A stretch of DNA of 12,780 nt from CAKUFA01 sp963646285 (lineage in GTDB: Bacteria > Bacillota > Clostridia > Christensenellales > Aristaeellaceae). The notes under the pieces were generated by a model that was not told the origin of the DNA, did not search any database, and saw nothing but the letters and a program-made list of their open reading frames with translations. Positions 8,301 to 12,780 of this stretch are shown in pieces; position 1 is the first letter of the stretch, and each line of letters begins with the position of its first letter. The position numbers and the translations under genes are program-made. Location of the stretch: contig CAVIWF010000060.1 in assembly GCA_963646285.1 (NCBI GenBank), positions 1-12,780 of the forward strand, given 5' to 3'.

Positions 8301-11300
8301 AGATGAAGTGATCGTCACCATCACCGGCCAGTCCGATACGGTGCTCTACGACGGCGCAAAGCACGAAGTGACGGACTACGACGTGGTCACCAGCGACGAC
8401 CGGTACGATGAAACCGACTTCTACTTCTCCGGCACGGCAGCAGCATCCGGCACGGATGCGGACGCCTACCCCATGGGGCTGAGTGAAGACCAGTTTACCA
8501 ACACCAACGGCAACTTCACCAACGTGAAGTTCGTGGTCACCGATGGCGTGCTGACCATTAACAAGCGTACCGTAACCATGACCAGCGCCACCGCTGAAAA
8601 GGTGTACGACGGCACGGCACTAACGGACGATGCAGTCACCGTTACCGGCGACGGCTTCGTGGATGGCGAAGGCGCAGTCTACAATGTTACCGGCAGCCAG
8701 ACGGATGTGGGCAGCAGCGACAACGCCTTCACCTACACCCTGAACGACAATACCAAGGCAGACAACTACACCATCGAGACGAAGAACGGCACCCTGAAGG
8801 TGACCCCCGTTACCGACAAGGTCACCGTGACCATCACCGGCAACACCTCTGCCCTGACCTACGATGGCGATGAGCACGAAGTGACCGGCTATACGGTCAG
8901 CATCGACAACGACCTGTATAAGGAAGCTGACTTCACCTTCACCGGCACGGACACCGTATCCGGCACGGATGCGGACACCTACCCCATGGGTCTGAAGGAA
9001 GATCAGTTCGCCAACATCAGCGACAATTTCGCCAATGTGACCTTCCTGGTCACCGACGGCGTGCTGACCATTAACAAGCGTGCCGTGACCATGACCAGCG
9101 CCACCGCTGAAAAGGTGTACGACGGCACGGCACTGACGGACGATGCAGTCACCGTCACTGGCGATGGCTTCGCTGATGGCGAAGGTGCCACCTACACTGT
9201 TACCGGCAGCCAGACGGATGCAGGCAGCAGCGACAACACCTTCACCTACACCCTGAACGGCAACACCAAGGCAGACAACTACACCATCGAGACGAAGAAC
9301 GGCACCCTGACCGTCACCCCTGTTACCGATAAGGTGACCGTGACCATCACCGAGCACAATGGTACCTTCAAGTATGACGGCACCGAGCACACGGTGAGCG
9401 GCTATGATGTGGCCATTGACAACGACCTGTACAAGGAAGCAGACTTCACCTTCACCGGCACGGACACCGTATTCGGCACGGATGCGGATACCTACGACAT
9501 GGACGTGAAGGCCACCGACTTCACCAACATCAGCGGCAACTTCACCAACGTGGAATTCGTGGTGGTGGATGGTCAGCTGACCATCACCCCTCGTGAAGTG
9601 ACCCTGACCAGCGGCTCTGCCGAGAAGGAATACGATGGCAAGGCTCTGACCGAGGAAAGCTACACCGTCACCGGCGACGGCTTCCTGGATGGACAGGGCG
9701 TGACCCTGACCTACACCGGCAGCCAGCTGAATGTGGGCGAAAGCGAGAATACCTACGACTACGCCTTTAACGAAGGCACCCTGGCAACCAACTACGCCGT
9801 AACCGTCCTTCTGGGCACCCTGAAGGTGACCAAGCGGGGCGCAGGGGATGCCAAGGTAACCATCAAGGCCAATGACAACCTGGGCGTCACCTACGACAGC
9901 CAGGCACACGGCAAGAACGAGAAGAACCCCTTCACCGCCACCAACCTGGCAGAGGGTCACAGCGTCCAGTCCGTGGACATTGCCTTCACCGCCGTTGAAG
10001 TAGGCACCTATGAGGACAAGCTGGTACCCGCCAATGCCATCATCGTGGATGCAGCAGGCAACGACGTGACCGCCAACTATGACCTGACCTACCTCCCCGG
10101 CACCCTGGAAATCGTGTCCCCCGATACGGTGGTTGTTACCGTGAAGGGCGTAAGCAGCACCAAGACCTATGACGGCAACCCCGGCACCGCTGTGGGCTAC
10201 ACCGTGGTCAGCATCTCCGATGCGCTGTACACCGCAGACGACTTCACCACCGTGGATCTGCCTGTGGCCATGGGCACGGATGCAGGCACCTATCCCATGG
10301 GTCTGACCGAGAAGAATTTCCAGAACACCAACCCCAACTTCACCGTGAAGTTCGTGGTGGAGGAAGACGGCGGCCTGACCATCAACCCCAAGGCTGTGAC
10401 CATTACGGCCGGCAGCGCAAAGCGGGAGTACAATGGCAAGCCCCTGACCAAGAATACCGAGACCCACACCGACCTGGCGCTGAACCAGAGCCTGAAGGAA
10501 GTCACCATCACCGGTGAAATCACCTATGTGGGCACGGTAGACAACGTACCTTCCAATGCTGTGATTGTGGACGCCGCCAATAACGACGTCACCAAGAACT
10601 ATGCCATCACCTACGTGAACGGCACGTTGGAAATCACCAAGAACACCCATGAAATTACCATCGGCACCAGAGGCGGCACCTGGACCTACGACGGAGAGCC
10701 CCACGGCCAGCCTGACTTCATCGTCTGGTATGACAATGTGGGCGAGGAAAGCACCTCCGGCGAAACCACTACCGTCCCGGTCACCGACGACGAACTGACG
10801 GTGGTTCTGGACACCACGGTCACCAACGTGGCGGACAGCGGCACCAAGAACGTCATTACCTCCATCGTATTCGAACATGCGGATCAGTACGAGCATATCG
10901 AATACGTCATCAATGAGCTGAACATCACGCCTCGTGCAGCCACCATCACCGCCAATGACAACACCGTGGTGTATGACGGCCAGGCACACGGGGAGAATGG
11001 CTTCACCACCGCCAACGTGGTGGAAGGCCAGACCGTGACCGCCGCCATCGCCGGTGAGCAGACCAATGTGGGCGACTACGAAGACGAACTGGTGCCCCAT
11101 GACGCTGTCATTACCGACGCTGCCGGCAACGACGTAACCGCCAACTACACCCTGACCTACGTACCCGGCGACCTGCACATTACCAAGGGCGCCATTGCCG
11201 ACTACGTAACCCTGACCCCCAACAGCCTGACGAAGGTTTACGACGGCGTTACCTACTCCCTCCCTGCTGCTGAAGCAACGGATGTGAACGGCAACGAGCT

Positions 11301-12780
11301 GAAGATCGAGTATCGGATCTCTACGGAAACCGAATGGAAGAGCGGCGAACCGGAGGTTCCGATCACGGCGCGGAATGTCCGCGATTCCGTTGAGGTTGAG
11401 GTGCGCGTATCCAGCGAAGGCAACTACGAAGGCTACGTGACCGGCTGGGCATACCTGACCATCGAGCCTCGCACGCTGCGCTTCCTGTCCGAGGACGCAA
11501 CCAAGCCCTACGACGGCACGCCTCTGACCAACCACACGGTGAACACCGTGGAGGGTACCAGCTTCGTGGACGGCGAAGGTGCCATCTATGATGTCACCGG
11601 CAGCCAGACCCTGGTGGGCTCCAGCTATAACTGGTACACCTTCACCTGGCAGGACCACGAAATGTCCTATAACTACACCTACTACCCGAACTACGGCACC
11701 CTGACCGTAACGGATGAAGGCGTGGCGGATGACCTGGTGGTTACCAAGACCCATGAAGGCGACAACTTCAACACCGGCGATGTGGTCACCTTCACCATTA
11801 CCGTGACCAACATCTACGCCGAGGAGAAGACCATTACCCTGACCGAGCAGGCAGGCGTAACCTTCGATAACGGCGAAACCACCAAGACCCTGACCCTGGC
11901 AGGGGGCGCAACGGCAACCGTTGAAGCCACCTACACCGTCACCAGCAGCGACGTTCTGGCTGGCTCCTTCACCAACGAGGTAACGGCAAGCTTCGACACC
12001 GGCAAGAGCTGGAAGGCAAGCGATACCGTGGATCTGGCTGATGTGTCCGTTTACCTGCTCATCACGAAGAAGTCCGATAAGACGGAAAACGTGAAGCTGG
12101 GCGACACCATCACCTACACCATCACCGTGGAGAACGGCGGCAATGTGCCGTACTACAACGTGAAGGTAGACGATGAGCTGACCGGCCTGCACGAAACCAT
12201 TGACGTGCTGGATGTGGATGAAGTAAAGATCTTCACCACCACCCACACCGTCACCAGCGACGACATTCTCGCTGGCAAGATCGTCAATGTGGTGCTGGGC
12301 AAGGCAGATCCTGTGGTGGATCCCAAGGATCCTGAGAATCCCAAGACCCCCGAAAGCGGCGACGTGGTGACCAACATCACCGACGACCTGGATGCCAGCA
12401 TGACGGTGGAAAAGACCTCCGACAAGACCGGCAAGGTGGCACTGGGCGAAACCATCACCTACACCATCACCGTCACCAACACGGGCAACGTGCCTTACTA
12501 CAACGTGAAGGTGGACGACGATCTGACGGGTCTGCATGAGACCATTGCAGAGCTGGCTGTGGGCGAAGTAAAGACCTTCACCACCACCTACACCGTGACC
12601 ACCGACGACATTCTGGCTGGCCACGTGCTGAACACCGCCACCGCCAAGGGCGACGAGATTCCCGATCCTAAGGATCCCGAGAATCCCAAGACCCCTGAAA
12701 ACGGCGGCGAAGAGGATAACGAAACAGACGACCTGGATACCACCCTGGAAGTCACCAAGGTATCCGACATGGCTGGCAGC
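2374..12780 (+). CDS. Giant modular repeat surface protein, 3' end outside window (at least 3,469 aa)
   Basis: The frame is open from ATG 2374 to the window edge; I translated every line and found no stop. A Sec signal peptide covers residues 1-28 (cleavage after ALA). Next come about eight InlB B-like modules with core tryptophans at 95, 167, 237, 424, 571, 656, 729 and 807 (FDGWY, FAGW, FKGWY, FVSW). A poly-glycine insert lies at 404-416. Four MucBP-like modules follow at about 844-909, 910-978, 979-1043 and 1044-1113 (opening YTVHY or similar, ending in an FYY/VTYT strand). Twenty-three YDG/MBG-type modules run from about 1114 to 3115, and DUF11-like modules from about 3117 on. The mature part has only three cysteines that I can find (912, 947, 1137), as usual for Gram-positive surface proteins. 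By family knowledge these modules build long stalks and adhesins on the cell surface. No anchor is visible because the C-terminus is missing. The ligand is unknown, and enzymatic domains are not seen. It is the last visible gene of the three-gene cluster. Confidence 0.97.
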   Translation, partial: MKDTMRRALAWLTAVMMIISCMPMTALAEIIDVSRSTRPFIALTAVEPDTDIYVTFNFTVDGETVSTQIVNQTKGESVTRPATPTAPDGKQFDGWYVGDTELTFGVVSGYTATTEVAVNAKFTDVYYVYFLSEDGYVHATKQATADNGYKVSLPDDYEAKNAKVTGWVIKDTDTAFTADTVVTGDTYVTPVTVPAYWVTFNTAGGSQMTSQYVEQGQSLNLDTLTPPTRTGYTFAGWQDPSGATVSGSFTPTASVVLTAVWNPSKVKYTVVYWGENANDENYSMLATDASKTANTGTELTLDATSGKLPSSVSDSTYFTFEKSDTITVAADGSSVLNVYYTRNEYTITFNIIGNLSWYRITTYPVLTMNGTNYSSTYDFKAKYEQDISALWPTAGDFTTLPVARGGGGPGGGGGGSTTYSFNSWNSTWTSKRLTLTSDIIAQGTLDASWSTNLVEYTLNYMFETPDGTGTAYTYGGTTRYYKKNEQYSQTAYTSSGSTWSAKAITGFTSVDVDQSGTTVDLYYSRNSYILTLNNMGSETSESIMFEADISGKGVTPSTIPDGFEASDFKGWYEVEPAQISDATSPYTFGTMPAKNVVLYAYWAKPKVTVNIKVNVTTEIGFDKNETVAQGTSIGQTQVYADANNFIKEHGLTIIKWVDSEGNNIDINEPLYGDMEIKPIFVGQTYTLTYTAGEGTGADVTDPNAYAPDASARVANSTFTAPTGKVFAYWTDGTNNYYPGTYLTLNDNVTLTAVYVDTYGTVSVTYKANGGEGSDYTTGAVLNNGKVTVLGNTAVGITPKTGYNFVSWNTAANGSGTSFAAGAEARLNSDGENVLYAIWAANTDVSYTVHYYKQGTTQSVAEDKVVKNQTFNTSITESAETVTGYTVVKPEAQTFTLDEYDMEITFYYTANSCTYYVKYYLDGVEQKDLQATGTADFGTKVETYTDKCPIGYVLDKTENLPLTIQVDQSKNIINVYYKKNVFALTVNYVYKDGTKAAEPHTENVTYGGAYSVTSPAIDGYVPSTAVVTGTMPAEDKTVTVTYTKRTDLSYTVHYVWNNTTTAVAADKVVTGQTFGDVITESPITINGYTPVSTDTKDVAITTGTNEITFYYYKNAKIMADSSETDYNGKEVTVTGYDCSEDEADFSDVVTVYAARTDAGETGVVPTLTENKVDKTGKYIVTGTVEGLITILKRNVTLTSGTASKAYDGTPLTNSDVAVGGMGFADGEGAAYDVTGSQTNVGTSDNTFTYTLNDNTKADNYNIETKNGTLTVTETAAAVVVTLHGNTDTVTYDGVTHTVTGYTVDTITLGGEATTLYTADDFGLAAGVNAYAEGTHTGSYTMGLTSASFVNNNTTFTNVTFVVTDGELTVDPRTLTINASNGEWVYDGQAHSTDSISYKGLADGDKLDSITVTGSITNVGEVENKVSNAVILNAAGENVNDDYAITYNNATLKVTPVTDKVTVTITGKTSTLTYDGDEHEATGYTVSIDNDLYQEADFTFSGTAEVSGTNADTYSMGLKEDQFANISSNFANVTFLVTDGSLTIEKRNVTLKSADAKKVYDGTALEDHTVTITSGSFAKDEGVDTTVTGSQLNVGESDNVFTYDLHVDTLESNYNITTETGKLTVTPVTDKVTVTITEHGDTVKYDGKAHTVTGYDVAISNPLYTTADFIFSGTDTVSGTDADTYDMDVKAADFTNISGNFTNVEFVVVDGQLTITKRAVTLKSADDSKVYDGTPLTNDKVTVTGDGFADGEGATYNVTGSQTAVGTSDNAYTYTLNDNTKADNYTITQLTGKLTVTETAVEVVVTLKGNSYTHVYDGNTYMANGYEVVSISTSLYKESDFSLAAGASAHAERLHAGTTNMGLTADSFVNNNTTFTNVTFVVESDGYVTIEPKPVTFIAASATKEYDKKELTSSSHIDGALASGDKLDSIDVVGTITNVGSVPNVISNAVILNAAGDNVNDDYAITYESGTLTITPVEDEVIVTITGQSDTVLYDGAKHEVTDYDVVTSDDRYDETDFYFSGTAAASGTDADAYPMGLSEDQFTNTNGNFTNVKFVVTDGVLTINKRTVTMTSATAEKVYDGTALTDDAVTVTGDGFVDGEGAVYNVTGSQTDVGSSDNAFTYTLNDNTKADNYTIETKNGTLKVTPVTDKVTVTITGNTSALTYDGDEHEVTGYTVSIDNDLYKEADFTFTGTDTVSGTDADTYPMGLKEDQFANISDNFANVTFLVTDGVLTINKRAVTMTSATAEKVYDGTALTDDAVTVTGDGFADGEGATYTVTGSQTDAGSSDNTFTYTLNGNTKADNYTIETKNGTLTVTPVTDKVTVTITEHNGTFKYDGTEHTVSGYDVAIDNDLYKEADFTFTGTDTVFGTDADTYDMDVKATDFTNISGNFTNVEFVVVDGQLTITPREVTLTSGSAEKEYDGKALTEESYTVTGDGFLDGQGVTLTYTGSQLNVGESENTYDYAFNEGTLATNYAVTVLLGTLKVTKRGAGDAKVTIKANDNLGVTYDSQAHGKNEKNPFTATNLAEGHSVQSVDIAFTAVEVGTYEDKLVPANAIIVDAAGNDVTANYDLTYLPGTLEIVSPDTVVVTVKGVSSTKTYDGNPGTAVGYTVVSISDALYTADDFTTVDLPVAMGTDAGTYPMGLTEKNFQNTNPNFTVKFVVEEDGGLTINPKAVTITAGSAKREYNGKPLTKNTETHTDLALNQSLKEVTITGEITYVGTVDNVPSNAVIVDAANNDVTKNYAITYVNGTLEITKNTHEITIGTRGGTWTYDGEPHGQPDFIVWYDNVGEESTSGETTTVPVTDDELTVVLDTTVTNVADSGTKNVITSIVFEHADQYEHIEYVINELNITPRAATITANDNTVVYDGQAHGENGFTTANVVEGQTVTAAIAGEQTNVGDYEDELVPHDAVITDAAGNDVTANYTLTYVPGDLHITKGAIADYVTLTPNSLTKVYDGVTYSLPAAEATDVNGNELKIEYRISTETEWKSGEPEVPITARNVRDSVEVEVRVSSEGNYEGYVTGWAYLTIEPRTLRFLSEDATKPYDGTPLTNHTVNTVEGTSFVDGEGAIYDVTGSQTLVGSSYNWYTFTWQDHEMSYNYTYYPNYGTLTVTDEGVADDLVVTKTHEGDNFNTGDVVTFTITVTNIYAEEKTITLTEQAGVTFDNGETTKTLTLAGGATATVEATYTVTSSDVLAGSFTNEVTASFDTGKSWKASDTVDLADVSVYLLITKKSDKTENVKLGDTITYTITVENGGNVPYYNVKVDDELTGLHETIDVLDVDEVKIFTTTHTVTSDDILAGKIVNVVLGKADPVVDPKDPENPKTPESGDVVTNITDDLDASMTVEKTSDKTGKVALGETITYTITVTNTGNVPYYNVKVDDDLTGLHETIAELAVGEVKTFTTTYTVTTDDILAGHVLNTATAKGDEIPDPKDPENPKTPENGGEEDNETDDLDTTLEVTKVSDMAGS
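2521..4902 (+). repeat. InlB B-like (Flg_new-type) module region
   Basis: This encodes residues 50-843. Modules follow the pattern YTVTF...GG, a variable loop, YxFxGW, then a strand ending in A-x-W or a close variant (NAKF, PAYW, TAVW, DASW, YAYW, KPIF, TAVY, YAIW). Two larger segments between modules end in VYYTRNEYTITF and LYYSRNSYILTL, a linker type often seen with these repeats. Unlike the YDG array, the modules are strongly diverged from one another at DNA level. In Listeria InlB the related repeat is an extracellular beta-grasp-like module; host-cell effects are not implied here. Confidence 0.75.
3583..3621 (+). repeat. Poly-glycine tract within an InlB B-like module
   Basis: Residues 404-416 read R, four G, P, six G, S, encoded by GGC and GGT codons. 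The tract sits in the loop before the FNSW core, so it looks like a flexible insertion into one module. Its near-repetitive GGC/GGT DNA could vary in length. Confidence 0.85.
4903..5712 (+). repeat. Four tandem MucBP-like modules
   Basis: This encodes residues 844-1113 in four units of about 65-70 residues. Each opens with a strand such as SYTVHYYKQG, YYVKYYLDG, LTVNYVYKDG or SYTVHYVWNN, continues to a GY segment (GYTVVKP, GYVLDK, GYVPST, GYTPVS), and ends in a Tyr-rich strand (ITFYY, INVYY, VTVTYTK, ITFYYY). This matches the layout of MucBP domains, which in lactobacilli occur in mucus-binding proteins. Cys912 and Cys947 fall in the second unit and could pair. Confidence 0.6.
5986..9117 (+). 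repeat. Six-module super-repeat of 1,560-1,572 bases, present twice
   Basis: Modules at 5986, 6241, 6523, 6787, 7045 and 7300 (types A, B, C, B, A, B) are followed by the same order at 7558, 7813, 8083, 8347, 8605 and 8860. Offsets are 1,572 for the first two and exactly 1,560 for the other four. Bases 6646-6708 and 8206-8268 differ at one position in 63. The two B modules with an LAAG insert (6241 and 7813) occupy the same place in each copy, which supports block duplication over independent module gain. Confidence 0.85.
8347..9630 (+). repeat. Two-module (B+A) tandem repeats of 513 bases
   Basis: Type B modules at 8347, 8860 and 9373 and type A modules at 8605, 9118 and 9631 are each exactly 513 bases apart. 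The same 513-base step is seen at 6787/7300/7813 and 7045/7558. The type A modules at 8605 and 9118 are close at DNA level, sharing long stretches such as the segment encoding IETKNGTL. Exact spacing implies in-frame unequal exchange or gene conversion. Confidence 0.85.
12061..12780 (+). repeat. DUF11-like modules with exact 345-base period (third cut by window end)
   Basis: Units begin at 12061, 12406 and 12751. Each has a (V/I)TK-type start, SDKT, LGxTITYTITV, GNVPYYNVKVDD, LTGLHETI and DILAG, followed by a Pro-rich linker PKDPENPKTPE (12322 and 12667). A related unit at about 11722-12050 is shorter and lacks the linker. The pattern ITYTITVTNTGN is typical of the DUF11/TIGR01451 group found near the C-termini of surface proteins, so the end of the gene may not be far, though the array could also continue. 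Confidence 0.85.

Larger units (their letters stand above)
5713..11721 (+). repeat. Array of 23 YDG/MBG-type modules
   Basis: The marker Tyr codon of each module is at 5746 (YNG), 5986, 6241, 6523, 6787, 7045, 7300, 7558, 7813, 8083 (YDK), 8347, 8605, 8860, 9118, 9373, 9631, 9892 (YDS), 10168, 10429 (YNG), 10687, 10972, 11239 and 11509; the rest are YDG. Type A (for example 7045, 7558, 8605, 9118, 9631) has VYDGTxL, DGEGA, TGSQ, NxFTYTL and ADNY. Type B (6787, 7300, 8347, 8860, 9373) has YDGxxH, TGY, LYxxADF, FSGT, GTDADTY and NVxF. Type C (6523, 8083, 9892, 10429, 10972) has NAVI-type segments and Asn-Tyr before the closing strand. Modules usually end in GxLTxTP or GxLTIxKR. This matches the YDG/MBG family of bacterial surface proteins, whose modules form rigid extracellular stalks. 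Confidence 0.88.

Noticed and set aside
3721..8364. 1,547-codon open frame on the minus strand
   Set aside because: It lies in codon register opposite the giant gene and exists only because TTA, CTA and TCA are absent. Its product is a His/Gly/Val-rich complement of the repeat codons with no signal peptide or recognisable domain.
5713..11721. Regular repeats as a possible CRISPR array
   Set aside because: Repeats are about 258 bases, in frame, and encode protein modules; there are no short identical repeats with unique spacers.
8620..12624. 1,334-codon open frame on the minus strand
   Set aside because: Same cause as above: its stop is the complement of the single CTA codon at 8620. The plus strand encodes coherent repeat domains throughout.
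2374..12780. Frameshift or internal stop splitting the giant gene
   Set aside because: Line-by-line translation stays open in one frame and domain order is continuous across every junction, so no break is visible.

Overview
This window looks like chromosomal DNA from a Gram-positive, gut-type member of the Firmicutes, probably class Clostridia. The evidence is strong AGGAGG-type ribosome binding sites, short Sec signal peptides and GC-rich coding sequence that favours CTG, ACC and GGC codons. The surface-protein modules (InlB B-type, MucBP-like, YDG/MBG and DUF11-like repeats) also fit such organisms. No gene in the window fixes the genus, and I see no rRNA, tRNA, transposase, phage gene or CRISPR array.

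Layout. Positions 1-125 hold three hairpins; the last is probably the terminator of a minus-strand gene for a small membrane-anchored PDZ-domain protein (126-509). A divergent intergenic region of about 600 bases (510-1110) follows. It carries four TGAA motifs spaced exactly 11 bases apart just upstream of a -10-like box for the PDZ gene, phased A-tracts inside a long hairpin, and an 11-base sequence (ATGTAACCGAA) present twice in inverted orientation. It also carries a possible 61-codon small ORF with a good ribosome binding site.

The plus strand then has three co-directional genes for secreted proteins, each with its own strong ribosome binding site and short gaps (57 and 45 bases). The first two (1111-1626 and 1684-2328) are small: signal peptide, Thr/Pro/Val/Glu-rich stalk, and one C-terminal domain of about 75 residues that the two share, so they are paralogues. 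The third starts at 2374 and runs without a stop to the window end (at least 3,469 codons), so its C-terminus and cell-wall anchor are outside the window. In order it has a signal peptide, about eight InlB B-like modules with a poly-glycine insert, four MucBP-like modules, 23 YDG/MBG-type modules of about 86 residues, and DUF11-like modules with an exact 345-base period.

The likely joint role is a cell-surface or matrix structure: a giant stalk-like adhesin with two small secreted companions. That role is inferred from domain content only. The most notable points are the nested repeats of the giant gene (modules alternating with a 513-base two-module period inside a 1,560-1,572-base six-module super-repeat), the paralogous small companions, and the regulatory architecture of the divergent intergenic region. 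Two very long antisense reading frames (4.6 and 4.0 kb) are shadows caused by near-total absence of TTA, CTA and TCA codons in the giant gene.
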